A stretch of DNA of 64,000 bases from SIG589 sp964566175 (GCA_964566175.1 CAZMHU010000001.1:72152-136151), one strand, 5' to 3'. Numbered from the stretch's first letter, positions 44,874 to 53,776 are shown. The notes: generated by a model from the letters alone, not told the origin. Numbers and translations are program-made.

Positions 44874-44889
44874 TTAAAAGCTCCATTTC

Positions 44890-44934
44890 TCCGCACACGT
44901 ATTATGCACACTGCCGTCTGTGCGGAAACGGCAG
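44890..44934 (-). promoter_or_regulatory. Candidate H-type pseudoknot ahead of rpoA
   Basis: On the messenger, CTGCCGT (44934-44928) pairs with ACGGCAG (44917-44911), and TCCGCACA (44926-44919) pairs with TGTGCGGA (44897-44890). The strands alternate stem 1, stem 2, stem 1, stem 2, with connectors of 1, 1 and 13 bases. All 15 pairs are Watson-Crick. The 3' arm ends only a few bases before the rpoA ribosome site. Confidence 0.65.
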
Positions 44935-44950
44935 AGTTTTCCAATGCTTA

Positions 44951-45577
44951 TTACTTAGAATAGAACTCGACGATGAGCTGCTCTTCAACGGGAGCCTCAA
45001 TCTGGTCACGGTTCGGGAGAGCGATAACCTTTGCTTCAAGAGCATCACGGTTAACATCAATCCACTGGGGCACCGGACGTGCCGAGTTTGCCTCGATAAC
45101 CGCTTTAAACTTTTCGCTTGAACGAGCCTTTTCACAAACTGAAACTACGTCGCCTGCCTTCAAAAGGTAGGAAGCGATGTCAACACGGTGACCGTTAACC
45201 TCAAAATGTCCGTGACCAACAAGTTGTCTTGCCTCGGCTCTTGAGGAAGCAAAGCCTACTCTGTATACTACATTGTCAAGACGGCTTTCGAGAATCTTCA
45301 AAAGGTTTTCACCTGTGATTCCCTGCTTGCGCTCAGCCATCTCAAAATAGTGATGGAACTGTCCTTCCTGTACGCCGTAAAATCTTCTTGCTCTCTGCTT
45401 TGCACGCAACTGAATGCCATACTCAGAGGACTTTTTACGACCCTGACCGTGCTGGCCGGGTGCATAAGCTCTGGCATTGAAAGAACATTTTTCGGAATAG
45501 CAGCGCTCGCCCTTCAAGAACAACTTCTGTCCTTCACGGCGGCAAAGTCTGCATACTGCTCCAGTATATCTTGCCAT
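44951..45577 (-). CDS. rpsD: 30S ribosomal protein S4
   Basis: A 208-residue small-subunit assembly protein. A four-cysteine zinc knuckle (C9, C12, C26, C31) marks the zinc-binding form, and an S4 RNA-binding domain follows (about 98-160). In other bacteria S4 represses its own operon by binding messenger; a structured spacer follows this gene. GGAGGTATAATAC precedes the start. Confidence 0.98.
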   Translation of the reverse strand: MARYTGAVCRLCRREGQKLFLKGERCYSEKCSFNARAYAPGQHGQGRKKSSEYGIQLRAKQRARRFYGVQEGQFHHYFEMAERKQGITGENLLKILESRLDNVVYRVGFASSRAEARQLVGHGHFEVNGHRVDIASYLLKAGDVVSVCEKARSSEKFKAVIEANSARPVPQWIDVNRDALEAKVIALPNRDQIEAPVEEQLIVEFYSK

Positions 45578-45597
45578 TGTATTATACCTCCTTAAAG

Positions 45598-45996
45598 TTA
45601 TACGCGTCTTCTCTTCGGAGGACGGCAGCCGTTGTGCGGAATCGGGGTAACGTCTTTAATCATACTAACCTCAAGTCCTGCTGACTGCAACGCTCTAATA
45701 GCAGCCTCACGTCCTGCGCCGGGACCCTTAACATATACTTCAACGGTTTTAAGACCGTGCTCCATAGCAGCCTTTGCAGCTGTTTCGGCAGCGCTCTGTG
45801 CTGCGAACGGAGTGGATTTTCTTGAACCGCGGAAACCTAACTCACCGGCAGATGCCCATGAAAGAGCAGCACCCTGTGTATCGGTTATTGTAACAATAGT
45901 ATTGTTGAAGGTTGACTGGATATGGGCAGCTCCGCGTTCGATGTTTTTCTTTTCGCGACGCTTGCGGGTTGCTGTTGTTTTACCCTTAGTAGCCAT
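45598..45996 (-). CDS. rpsK: 30S ribosomal protein S11
   Basis: A 132-residue platform protein. Recognised by AHIQSTFNNTIVTITD and the C-terminal PIPHNGCRPPKRRRV. It lies between rpsM and rpsD as in other alpha operons. Confidence 0.98.
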   Translation of the reverse strand: MATKGKTTATRKRREKKNIERGAAHIQSTFNNTIVTITDTQGAALSWASAGELGFRGSRKSTPFAAQSAAETAAKAAMEHGLKTVEVYVKGPGAGREAAIRALQSAGLEVSMIKDVTPIPHNGCRPPKRRRV

Positions 45997-46012
45997 TTAT
46001 AATTCCTCCCGC

Positions 46013-46381
46013 CTACTTCTTCTTGTTTGCTATCGTCTTCTTGGGACCCTTGCGTGTGCGAGCGTTTGTTTTGGAACGCTGACCGCGAACGGGCAGACCC
46101 TTGCGGTGGCGAGTGCCACGATAGCTACCGATTTCTATAAGTCTCTTAATATCAAATGCTACTGCACGACGACGGTCACCCTCAACCTGAAGGTTGTGGT
46201 CGATGTATTCACGCAACTTTGATATTTCGTCCTCTGTCAGATCTTTAGCACGGGTATCAGGATTGATGCCTGTGTCTGCGAGGACCTTCTTTGATGTTGT
46301 AAGACCAATACCGTAAATATAAGTGAGCGCTATTTCAACTCGCTTTTCGTTAGGCAGGTCTACACCGGCAATACGCGCCAT
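46013..46381 (-). CDS. rpsM: 30S ribosomal protein S13
   Basis: A 122-residue head protein contacting P-site tRNA and the 50S subunit. It starts ARIAGVDLPNEKRV and ends with the basic tail around RGQRSKTNARTRKGPKK. GGAGGTG precedes the start. Confidence 0.98.
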   Translation of the reverse strand: MARIAGVDLPNEKRVEIALTYIYGIGLTTSKKVLADTGINPDTRAKDLTEDEISKLREYIDHNLQVEGDRRRAVAFDIKRLIEIGSYRGTRHRKGLPVRGQRSKTNARTRKGPKKTIANKKK

Positions 46382-46415
46382 TTATCAATGCACCTCCACT
46401 TGAATTTAGCGCAGG

Positions 46416-46529
46416 TTAACCCTGGCGCTGTTTGTGCTTGGGATTCTCACAGATAACCATGATTTTACCCTTGCGCTTAATAACTTTGCACTTTTCGCAC
46501 ATCTTTTTAACAGAAGGTCTGACTTTCAT
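46416..46529 (-). CDS. rpmJ: 50S ribosomal protein L36 (zinc form)
   Basis: A 37-residue protein beginning MKVRPSVKKMCEKC and ending KQRQG. C11, C14, C27 and H32 form the zinc site, so this is the zinc-dependent type. GGAGGTAAAATCC precedes the ATG. It sits between infA and rpsM. Confidence 0.97.
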   Translation of the reverse strand: MKVRPSVKKMCEKCKVIKRKGKIMVICENPKHKQRQG

Positions 46530-46557
46530 TTGGATTTTACCTCCTTAATAATCTCGA

Positions 46558-46776
46558 CTACTTCGAACGCCATGTTATGCGTCCGCGAGTCAAATCGTAC
46601 GGCGACATTTCAACCGTTACCTTGTCACCGGGGAGTATGCGTATAAAATTCATACGCAGTTTTCCCGAAATGTGAGCAAGAATTGTATGTCCACCTTGGA
46701 TTTCTACCTTGAACATTGCATTTGGCATTGCTTCAACAACGGTGCCTTCAAGCTCAATCATATCTTCTTTTGACAT
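46558..46776 (-). CDS. infA: Translation initiation factor IF-1
   Basis: A 72-residue OB-fold (S1-like) factor that occupies the ribosomal A site during initiation. Recognised by MSKEDMIELEGTVVEAMPN and the MNFIRILPGDKVTVEMSPYD segment. Its start lies 19 bases inside the upstream KOW gene, whose end carries its GGGAGGA ribosome site. Confidence 0.98.
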   Translation of the reverse strand: MSKEDMIELEGTVVEAMPNAMFKVEIQGGHTILAHISGKLRMNFIRILPGDKVTVEMSPYDLTRGRITWRSK

Positions 46777-47030
46777 ATGAGTTCCTCCCGGAAAATATCC
46801 TTTGCGCCGAGTTTTGCCAGCGCCTTTCTGAGAGCCCTGTTCGAAACAAGAACATCGCTCTCAAGCTCATAATTAGTGAACGCGATATGTTTTTCGGATT
46901 TACACTTAGGTCGTTCCAGCGGGCGTTCTTTACCGTCGCAGAGCAGCATACCCCGCTCGGTTTCGCCCACAATCGCCATAAGTTTACCCTTATCGCGTCC
47001 GGCTTTTGAATATACCACACGAATCATCAT
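46758..47030 (-). CDS. KOW-domain RNA-binding protein, L14e/YlxR-type small protein
   Basis: A 90-residue protein whose N-terminus (VVYSKAGRDKGKLMAIVG) is a KOW motif like that of archaeal and eukaryotic L14e. Clostridia often encode such a protein between map and infA. It is presumed to bind rRNA or messenger, but its role is not established. A tandem ATG-ATG start follows GGGTG; it overlaps infA. Confidence 0.85.
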   Translation of the reverse strand: MMIRVVYSKAGRDKGKLMAIVGETERGMLLCDGKERPLERPKCKSEKHIAFTNYELESDVLVSNRALRKALAKLGAKDIFREELICQKKI

Positions 47031-47039
47031 ATTAACACC

Positions 47040-47792
47040 CTACGGAGCAACCGTCATAATTTTGGCGCCGTCCTCGGTTATGACAACCGTGTGTTCAAAG
47101 TGAGCAGACAACGAACCGTCTGCCGTTACGGTAGTCCATCCGTCCGGAAGAACTTTAACACGGTAGTCACCCGCATTAACCATAGGCTCAATAGCCAGTG
47201 TCATACCGGGCATAAGACGAAAACCGTGACCCGCTTTTCCGAAATTCGGAACTTCGGGTTCTTCGTGAAGATGTGTACCGATACCGTGTCCGACAAACTG
47301 ACGGACAACAGACATTCCGTTTGCCTCGACATACGACTGAACAGCGTTTGAAATATCACCAATTCTGCCGCCTGAACGTGCCGCCCTAATGCCTGCGTAC
47401 AGGCTTTCACGCGTTACATCCATCAGCCGCTTTGCTTCGGGCGAAACATCTCCCACCGCAAATGTGGCGGCATTATCACCGTGATACCCTTCAAACATCG
47501 CACCCAAATCGACGCTAACTATATCGCCATTTTTGAGAACGCGCTTTTCGGAAGGTATGCCGTGAATTACTTCGTTGTTGATTGATATGCATGCTGTGGC
47601 CGGATAGCCTTGATAGTTTTTGAAGTTCGGAACAGCGCCCTTGCTTCTAATATACTTCTCGGCCAAACGGTCGAGCTCGGCGGTTGTGACGCCGGGCTCC
47701 ACAGCCTTGGCAACTGTTTGCAGTGCTCCTGCCGAAATTATGCAAGCCTCTTTCATGATGGCAAGCTCACGACTTGTTTTGAGCACTATCAT
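47040..47792 (-). CDS. map: Methionine aminopeptidase, type I
   Basis: Removes the initiator methionine from new proteins. It is 250 residues with all five metal ligands in context: VSVDLGA and GDNAATF (two Asp), GHGIGTHLHEEP (His), EPMV (Glu) and FEHTVVIT (Glu). GGAGATATAATT precedes the start; adk ends two bases upstream. Confidence 0.97.
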   Translation of the reverse strand: MIVLKTSRELAIMKEACIISAGALQTVAKAVEPGVTTAELDRLAEKYIRSKGAVPNFKNYQGYPATACISINNEVIHGIPSEKRVLKNGDIVSVDLGAMFEGYHGDNAATFAVGDVSPEAKRLMDVTRESLYAGIRAARSGGRIGDISNAVQSYVEANGMSVVRQFVGHGIGTHLHEEPEVPNFGKAGHGFRLMPGMTLAIEPMVNAGDYRVKVLPDGWTTVTADGSLSAHFEHTVVITEDGAKIMTVAP

Positions 47793-47794
47793 AA

Positions 47795-48427
47795 TTATAT
47801 CTCCAATGCAGTAAAGACTGCTGCTGTCGTATCTGCGACCTCTTCACAGCCCTCAACAGAGCGGAGTTTGCCTTTAGCGGCATAAAACTCCTTGAGCGGT
47901 TCGGTCTGTTCGTGATAAACGCGAAGTCTGTCAAGAACAGTTTCGGGCGCATCGTCCTTTCTCTGAACAAGTTCAGAGCCGCAACCGTCGCAAATGCCCT
48001 CTGCTTTGGTTTTCTTATATTCGACGTGGTAGGTATTACCGCAATCAATGCAGACACGGCGACCAGACATACGAGCAACGATTTTTTCGTCCGGAACGTC
48101 GATTGAAAGCACAACGTCCATATCAATGCCCATATCGTCAAGTGCCTCAGCCTGAGGAATTGTGCGGGGGAAGCCGTCAAGGATGAAACCGTTATTGCAG
48201 TCATCCGAAACAAGGCGTTCCTTTATGATACCGATAACGACTTCGTCCGGTACCAAGTTACCTGCGTCAACATAAGCCTTTGCCTTTTTACCCATCTCTG
48301 TTCCGTTTTTCATCGACTCACGAATTATATTTCCGGTCGAGATTACGGGAATGGATAATTTTTCGCTTATTTTTTCTGCCTGAGTGCCTTTTCCGGCACC
48401 GGGCGCACCCAAAAGGATAAGCTTCAT
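47795..48427 (-). CDS. adk: Adenylate kinase (zinc-binding LID)
   Basis: Interconverts ATP plus AMP and two ADP. It is 210 residues with P-loop GAPGAGKGTQ and DGFPRTIPQ. The LID domain carries CIDCG and CDGCG, the four-cysteine zinc site usual in Firmicutes. It lies 11 bases downstream of secY. Confidence 0.97.
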   Translation of the reverse strand: MKLILLGAPGAGKGTQAEKISEKLSIPVISTGNIIRESMKNGTEMGKKAKAYVDAGNLVPDEVVIGIIKERLVSDDCNNGFILDGFPRTIPQAEALDDMGIDMDVVLSIDVPDEKIVARMSGRRVCIDCGNTYHVEYKKTKAEGICDGCGSELVQRKDDAPETVLDRLRVYHEQTEPLKEFYAAKGKLRSVEGCEEVADTTAAVFTALEI

Positions 48428-48438
48428 ACTTTTACTCC

Positions 48439-49719
48439 TTAATCAAGGAATCCCTTGTAGTGTCTCATCATCATCTGTGACTCGAGATTCTGAACAGTTT
48501 CAAGAGCAACACCAACGAGAATGAGGATGGAAGTTCCTCCGAGCGACACAGATATTCCGCCGACCGAACCGATAATTATCGGCAGGATGGCAATTACACC
48601 GAGGAATATTGCACCGAGCAGTGTAATTCTGGAAAGAATTTTCGAGATAAAATCAGATGTCGGCTTGCCCGGACGAATGCCGGGGATAGCACCACTGTTC
48701 TTGCGCAGGTTGTTTGCCATTTCAACCGGATTGTACTGAATTGTTACATAGAAATATGCAAAGGCAATTATCAGTACGAGGTAGATGACGGCATAGAATA
48801 CGCCGCGTACACTAAACAGTGTAAGGAATTTGTACATTGTTGAATCTGTGTTCTTCATAAACGACAGAATCATTGTAGGCAACATCAATATTGAACTTGC
48901 AAAGATGATAGGCATAACACCCGACATATTAACCTTAATCGGAATGTGGGTATTCTGTCCGCCGTACATTTTACGACCGACAACGCGCTTTGCGTACTGT
49001 ACGGGTATTCTTCTCTCGGCATCGGTCATCCAAACGACAAATCCGATAACGGCGAGGAAGGCAACCAATATGCCGAGAACAGCAACATAGCGTCCCATCT
49101 TAACATAAGCCAACAAAGTATTTGCCGCTTCCGGTGCACGGGAAATAATACCGGCAAACAACAGCATTGAAATACCGTTGCCGACGCCCTTTGCGTCAAT
49201 CTGTTCACCGAGCCACATAACAAGTGCGCTACCGGCTGTGAAACAGAGGACAATTACCGGAGCCGCAAACCAGAGCCATCCGCCAGAAACGCCAATAAAG
49301 CCGCTTCTCTCAAGATAGATGTAGTATGCGGTACCCTGTATAAGTCCGAGAATTATTGTAACATAACGGGTGATTTGTGCAAGTTTTTTGCTACCCTCTT
49401 CACCCTCTTTTGACAGCCTTTCCAAATACGGAATGGCAACCGTCAAAAGTTGTACGATAATTGAAGAGTTAATGTACGGCTGTACGCCCATGGCAAATAT
49501 CGCGCCGTACTCAAGTCCGCCGCCCGTAAGAACCGAAAGATAACTGAAGAACTCATTTGCTATTCCATCGGTGCTGACCGAAGAACGAAGAGCCTCATAT
49601 TCGATAAACGGAACAGGGATAACTGAACCAATGCGGAATACAATAATTATAAACAGTGTGAATAATATTTTCTTTCGAATATCAACAACACGCCATGCGT
49701 TTTTAATTGTTTCCAGCAT
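48439..49719 (-). CDS. secY: Protein translocase subunit SecY
   Basis: A 426-residue central channel of the Sec translocon, with ten predicted membrane helices. Recognised by the N-terminal RKKILFTLFIIIVFRIGS and by the segment with GIRPGKPT. GAGGTGAAGT precedes the start, one base after the rplO stop. Confidence 0.98.
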   Translation of the reverse strand: MLETIKNAWRVVDIRKKILFTLFIIIVFRIGSVIPVPFIEYEALRSSVSTDGIANEFFSYLSVLTGGGLEYGAIFAMGVQPYINSSIIVQLLTVAIPYLERLSKEGEEGSKKLAQITRYVTIILGLIQGTAYYIYLERSGFIGVSGGWLWFAAPVIVLCFTAGSALVMWLGEQIDAKGVGNGISMLLFAGIISRAPEAANTLLAYVKMGRYVAVLGILVAFLAVIGFVVWMTDAERRIPVQYAKRVVGRKMYGGQNTHIPIKVNMSGVMPIIFASSILMLPTMILSFMKNTDSTMYKFLTLFSVRGVFYAVIYLVLIIAFAYFYVTIQYNPVEMANNLRKNSGAIPGIRPGKPTSDFISKILSRITLLGAIFLGVIAILPIIIGSVGGISVSLGGTSILILVGVALETVQNLESQMMMRHYKGFLD

Positions 49720-49720
49720 A

Positions 49721-50161
49721 TTACTTCACCTCAACAGTTCCACCGACAGCTTCAATCTTCTGCTTTGCTGTTTCGGAGAAGTTAAATCCTTTAACGGTAA
49801 GTTTCTTTGTAAGATTTCCGTTTCCGAGAACCTTAACAGCCTTGTTAGCATCTTTTACAATGCCCTTGTTTGCCAAGGCAGCGGTATCTACGACAGCTCC
49901 GTCGTCGAACACCTCTAAAGCTGCAACATTGATAATTGCATATTCCTCAGCAAAAATATTGTTAAAGCCACGCTTCGGTACTCGTCTCTGAAGGGGCATC
50001 TGACCGCCTTCAAATCCGGGTCTCATACCGCGACCGGCACGAGCCTTTTGACCCTTGTGACCCTTACCGGCTGTTTTACCGTTGCCGGAACCATGACCTC
50101 TACCTATGCGCTTTGCGTCCTGTGTGGAGCCGAGTGCCGGATGCAGTTCATGTAGTTTCAT
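49721..50161 (-). CDS. rplO: 50S ribosomal protein L15
   Basis: A 146-residue late-assembly 50S protein. It begins MKLHELHPALGS and carries RIGRGHGSGNGKTAGKGHKGQ. The ATG at 50161 has GGAGGTGCG upstream; a start three codons earlier is not needed. Confidence 0.98.
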   Translation of the reverse strand: MKLHELHPALGSTQDAKRIGRGHGSGNGKTAGKGHKGQKARAGRGMRPGFEGGQMPLQRRVPKRGFNNIFAEEYAIINVAALEVFDDGAVVDTAALANKGIVKDANKAVKVLGNGNLTKKLTVKGFNFSETAKQKIEAVGGTVEVK

Positions 50162-50208
50162 TGTTCGCACCTCCTTGCATAGTTGCGGTTAAATCTTTAA
50201 GTTCTGCC

Positions 50209-50412
50209 TTAAGCTTCTGTTACCTCTACGAGATGGGAAATCTTCTTGATTTTACCCTTGGTCTGGTCGTTAGCCGGCTGTACTGTTGTATCGCCGATTT
50301 TGCGAAGACCCAAAGCTTCTGCAGTAGCAATCTGATCCTTCTTGGAACCGATTAAACTCTTTACCAATTTGATATTAAGGCTGTTAGCAGCCTTCTTTGC
50401 CTTTGTAGCCAT
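50209..50412 (-). CDS. rpmD: 50S ribosomal protein L30
   Basis: A 67-residue protein with the LVKSLIGSKKDQIATAEALGLRK-like pattern of bacterial L30 and a short basic N-terminal extension. AAGGAGGTAGC precedes the start. It lies between rpsE and rplO. Confidence 0.96.
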   Translation of the reverse strand: MATKAKKAANSLNIKLVKSLIGSKKDQIATAEALGLRKIGDTTVQPANDQTKGKIKKISHLVEVTEA

Positions 50413-50427
50413 AGTGCTGCTACCTCC

Positions 50428-50931
50428 TTAACCTAAAATTTCCTTAACCGACTTATTGCGTATCGCTGCAACCTTTTCGGCACTGCGCAACTTGGTCAAA
50501 CCATCCATAGTTGCACGTACAACGTTGCAAGGATTATTGGAACGCAGAGCCTTTGTACGGATATCCTTAATTCCGACTATTTCAACAACAGAACGGACAG
50601 GACCGCCGGCAATAACTCCGGTACCGGGTGCAGCAGGCTTAAGCAATACTTTGCCTGCGCCGAATTCGCCGATTATTTCATGCGGAATAGTTGTGCCCTT
50701 AAGCGGAATCTTAACAAGATTCTTCTTAGCATCTTCAATTCCCTTACGGATAGCGTCCGGAACTTCGCCGGCTTTACCCATACCGAAACCTACAATGCCG
50801 TTGCCGTCACCAACAACCACGAGAGCCGAGAACTTCATTACACGGCCGCCCTTAACGGTCTTGGATACACGATTTATGGCAACAACGTGCTCCTGTAAAT
50901 CTAAAGTAGTTGCGTCAATGTTAGTAGCCAA
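50428..50931 (-). CDS. rpsE: 30S ribosomal protein S5
   Basis: A 167-residue decoding-site protein. The S5 double-stranded RNA-binding domain is in the N-terminal half (VGDGNGIVGFGMGKAGEV); the C-terminal domain contains NPCNVVRATMDGL. It lies 17 bases after rplR. Confidence 0.98.
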   Translation of the reverse strand: MATNIDATTLDLQEHVVAINRVSKTVKGGRVMKFSALVVVGDGNGIVGFGMGKAGEVPDAIRKGIEDAKKNLVKIPLKGTTIPHEIIGEFGAGKVLLKPAAPGTGVIAGGPVRSVVEIVGIKDIRTKALRSNNPCNVVRATMDGLTKLRSAEKVAAIRNKSVKEILG

Positions 50932-50948
50932 AAGTATTCTCCTCCTTC

Positions 50949-51308
50949 TTAGAACTTGAGGCCGCCCTCACGGGCACCTTCGGCAAGCTCCTGTACGCGT
51001 CCGTGATAGATGTATCCGCCGCGGTCAAAAACAACCTCTTCGATACCCTTCTCGGCTGCGCGCTTAGCAATTAACTGTCCAACCTTGCGGGCGCCTGCCT
51101 TGTTGCTGCCGCTCTCGCCGAAATCCTTCTCGGCGGAGTTAGCTGCTGCAAGAGTAACACCCTTTACATCGTCGATAAGCTGGGCGTAAATGTTGCTGTT
51201 GGAGCGGAATACATTCAGGCGGGGGCACTCGGCCGTGCCGCTTATCTTACCGCGCACGCGTACGTGGCGCTTAAGACGAGCCTTATTGCTGTCAGACTTT
51301 GATACCAT
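50949..51308 (-). CDS. rplR: 50S ribosomal protein L18
   Basis: A 119-residue 5S rRNA-binding protein. Recognised by RHVRVRGKISGTAECPRL and the C-terminal FDRGGYIYHGRVQELAE. Confidence 0.98.
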   Translation of the reverse strand: MVSKSDSNKARLKRHVRVRGKISGTAECPRLNVFRSNSNIYAQLIDDVKGVTLAAANSAEKDFGESGSNKAGARKVGQLIAKRAAEKGIEEVVFDRGGYIYHGRVQELAEGAREGGLKF

Positions 51309-51326
51309 GTCTTATACACTCCTTCT

Positions 51327-51875
51327 TTATTTCTTTCCACCCTTGCCGGCTTTACCCTCTTTACGACGGATATGCTCGCCGGCGTACTTAACGCCTTTGC
51401 CCTTATACGGCTCAGGCGGACGCTTCTCGCGAACCTCTGCGGCAAACTGACCGACCTTCTGTTTATCCGGACCGGAAACAATAACCAAGTTCGGATTCGG
51501 TACTTCAACTGTAATACCGTCAATCTCAGGCATAATAACCTGATGTGAGAATCCGAGGCTCAAAACAAGGTCTTTGCCCTGCTTTGCGGCACGGTAACCA
51601 ACACCGTTAACCTCGAGTTCCTTTTTATAGCCTTCAGTAACACCTGTAACCATATTGGCAATAAGTGTTCTGGTGAGACCGTGTAATGACCGGTGCTCGG
51701 CTTCATCGGACGGGCGTGTTACGATAATTTCGTTGCCTTCCTGGGCGATTGTGATTGCGGGAGCAAATTCGTTTTCGAGAGTGCCCTTGGGACCCTTAAC
51801 GCTAACCTTGTTGCCGTCAATCTTAACCTCAACGCCGGCAGGAATCTCTATCGGCTTCTTACCAATTCTTGACAT
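51327..51875 (-). CDS. rplF: 50S ribosomal protein L6
   Basis: A 182-residue protein near the factor-binding site. It begins MSRIGKKPIEIPAGV and ends with the family's EVREKRPPEPYKGKGVKY segment and a basic tail. Confidence 0.98.
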   Translation of the reverse strand: MSRIGKKPIEIPAGVEVKIDGNKVSVKGPKGTLENEFAPAITIAQEGNEIIVTRPSDEAEHRSLHGLTRTLIANMVTGVTEGYKKELEVNGVGYRAAKQGKDLVLSLGFSHQVIMPEIDGITVEVPNPNLVIVSGPDKQKVGQFAAEVREKRPPEPYKGKGVKYAGEHIRRKEGKAGKGGKK

Positions 51876-51889
51876 TCCTCAGCACCTCC

Positions 51890-52288
51890 TTACCAGATGA
51901 AAGCGAGAACTTCGCCGCCAACATTGGCTTTGCGAGCCTGCTTATCTGTCATTATTCCCTTAGAGGTGGAAAGGATTGCTATGCCAAGGCCTTTCATAAC
52001 CTTAGGCATATCCTCTACATTTGTGTAAATACGCAGACCGGGCTTGGATACTCTGCGGAGTCCTGTCAGTACCTGCGATTTATTCGGGCCGTACTTTAAT
52101 GTTACGTGAATAACGCCCTGCTTTCCGTCTTCTATAACCTGAAAGCCGTTAATATATCCCTCATCAAGCAAAATCTGTGCGATTGCCTTCTTAACGTTTG
52201 ACGCAGGGATATCTACCGATTCGTGTTTTGCTGCATTGGCATTACGAATTCTTGTAAGCATATCAGCTATTGTATCGGTAATTTGCAT
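51890..52288 (-). CDS. rpsH: 30S ribosomal protein S8
   Basis: A 132-residue central-domain protein that binds 16S rRNA. In other bacteria it represses the spc operon. It begins MQITDTIADMLTRIRNA; the C-terminal half has GLGIAILSTSKGIM. Confidence 0.98.
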   Translation of the reverse strand: MQITDTIADMLTRIRNANAAKHESVDIPASNVKKAIAQILLDEGYINGFQVIEDGKQGVIHVTLKYGPNKSQVLTGLRRVSKPGLRIYTNVEDMPKVMKGLGIAILSTSKGIMTDKQARKANVGGEVLAFIW

Positions 52289-52315
52289 GCTGTCAACCTC
52301 CTTTGCGTATGCTGT

Positions 52316-52501
52316 TTACCAGCTTGCCTTCTTCACACCGGGGATTTCACCCTTATAGGCTAACTCCCTGAAGCAGATACGGCAGATGCCGTATTTGCGA
52401 AGATAAGCATGCGGGCGGCCGCAGATTTTACACCTGCTGTATTCTCTTGTGGAAAATTTAGCGGGACGAGCCTGCTTAACTTTCATAGACTTCTTAGCCA
52501 T
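52316..52501 (-). CDS. rpsN: 30S ribosomal protein S14, type Z
   Basis: A 61-residue zinc-binding S14. Two CxxC pairs (CKICG and CRICF) form the zinc site, as in the short form typical of Firmicutes and Actinobacteria. It ends IPGVKKASW. Confidence 0.98.
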   Translation of the reverse strand: MAKKSMKVKQARPAKFSTREYSRCKICGRPHAYLRKYGICRICFRELAYKGEIPGVKKASW

Positions 52502-52513
52502 AATTCCTTCTCC

Positions 52514-53053
52514 TTACTTCGCAAACGGAGCACCCATAAGTTTGAGTAACTCGCGTGCTTCTTCGTCGGTATTAGCGGTGGTTACAAAAATAATATCCAT
52601 ACCGCGTACCTTATCAATCTTATCATACTCGATTTCAGGGAAAATAAGTTGTTCCTTAACGCCCATGGAATAGTTTCCACGGCCGTCAAAAGAATTCGGG
52701 TTAATTCCTCTGAAGTCTCTGACTCTGGGGAGAGCCATATTGAAGAGACGGTCAACAAACTCGTACATCTTCTCGCCTCTGAGTGTTACCTTAACACCGA
52801 TGGGCATCCCTTCACGAAGTTTGAAGTTCGCAACGGATTTCTTTGCCTTGCAGACAACCGGCTTCTGACCGGTGATGAGTGCGAGGTCGCCCATTACGGA
52901 ATCGATAACCTTAGAGTTTTCTTTTGCATCGCTGCAACCTACGTTAATAACAACCTTGTCAAGCTTGGGAATTTGCATGGTGCTTTTATAGTTGTACTTA
53001 TTCATAAGTGCAGGAGCAACAGAAGCCTTGTATTCTTCTTTCAATCTTGCCAT
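52514..53053 (-). CDS. rplE: 50S ribosomal protein L5
   Basis: A 179-residue 5S rRNA-binding protein. Recognised by MQIPKLDKVVINVG and DFRGINPNSFDGRGNY. The ATG at 53053 has GGGAGGATTTGAC directly upstream; the longer frame from 53068 would translate that ribosome site. Confidence 0.98.
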   Translation of the reverse strand: MARLKEEYKASVAPALMNKYNYKSTMQIPKLDKVVINVGCSDAKENSKVIDSVMGDLALITGQKPVVCKAKKSVANFKLREGMPIGVKVTLRGEKMYEFVDRLFNMALPRVRDFRGINPNSFDGRGNYSMGVKEQLIFPEIEYDKIDKVRGMDIIFVTTANTDEEARELLKLMGAPFAK

Positions 53054-53068
53054 GTCAAATCCTCCCAA

Positions 53069-53392
53069 CTAAAAGGTTTCGCCGCACTTTTTGCACATGC
53101 GGTCTTTTTTGCCGTCCTCGTAGATCTTATGAGCTACGCGGGTGGGCTTGTTGCACTTCGGGCATACAAGCATAACCTTGCAAGCACGGATAGCGCTTTC
53201 TGTTTCAATAATGCCCGAGGGGTCTCCGGCCTTGCGCGGCTTAACGTGTTTTTTAACAGTGTTAATGCCTTCTACAATAACCTTGCCCTCTTTCGGACTA
53301 ACCTCAAGTACCTTGCCGGTCTTGCCGCGGAATTTATCATCGCCGGTAAGAAGAACAACGGTATCTCCGGTTTTAACGTGAAGTTTATTCAT
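53069..53392 (-). CDS. rplX: 50S ribosomal protein L24 with C-terminal zinc ribbon
   Basis: A 107-residue assembly-initiator protein. The N-terminal KOW domain (GDTVVLLTGDDKFRGKTGKV) is followed by a C-terminal pair of CxxC motifs (CPKC and CKKC), an extended zinc-binding form seen in many Firmicutes. Confidence 0.97.
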   Translation of the reverse strand: MNKLHVKTGDTVVLLTGDDKFRGKTGKVLEVSPKEGKVIVEGINTVKKHVKPRKAGDPSGIIETESAIRACKVMLVCPKCNKPTRVAHKIYEDGKKDRMCKKCGETF

Positions 53393-53407
53393 AATTCTTT
53401 ACCTCCC

Positions 53408-53776
53408 TTAAAGAACTTCGGGAGCGAGAGAAAGAATCTTTGAGTAATCCTTCTCACGCAGCTCACGTGCTACAGGTCCAAAGATACGAGTACCGCGCGG
53501 GTTCTTGTCATCTTTGATCAGTACAGCTGCATTTTCGTCAAATCTAATGTATGTGCCATCATTACGGCGAAGACCGCGGACGCTTCTAACGACTACTGCC
53601 TTAACTACATCGCCCTTCTTAACAGTGCCACCGGGTGTGGCCTTTTTAACAGAAGCAACGATAACGTCGCCGATGTTGGCATACCTCCTTCTGGAGCCGC
53701 CCAAAACACGGATGCACATTAATTCTTTTGCACCGGTATTGTCAGCAACCTTGAGGTAACTCTGTTGTTGTATCAC
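53408..53776 (-). CDS. rplN: 50S ribosomal protein L14
   Basis: A 122-residue interface protein. It begins MIQQQSYLKVADNTGAKELM and is highly conserved. It lies between rpsQ and rplX. Confidence 0.98.
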   Translation of the reverse strand: MIQQQSYLKVADNTGAKELMCIRVLGGSRRRYANIGDVIVASVKKATPGGTVKKGDVVKAVVVRSVRGLRRNDGTYIRFDENAAVLIKDDKNPRGTRIFGPVARELREKDYSKILSLAPEVL

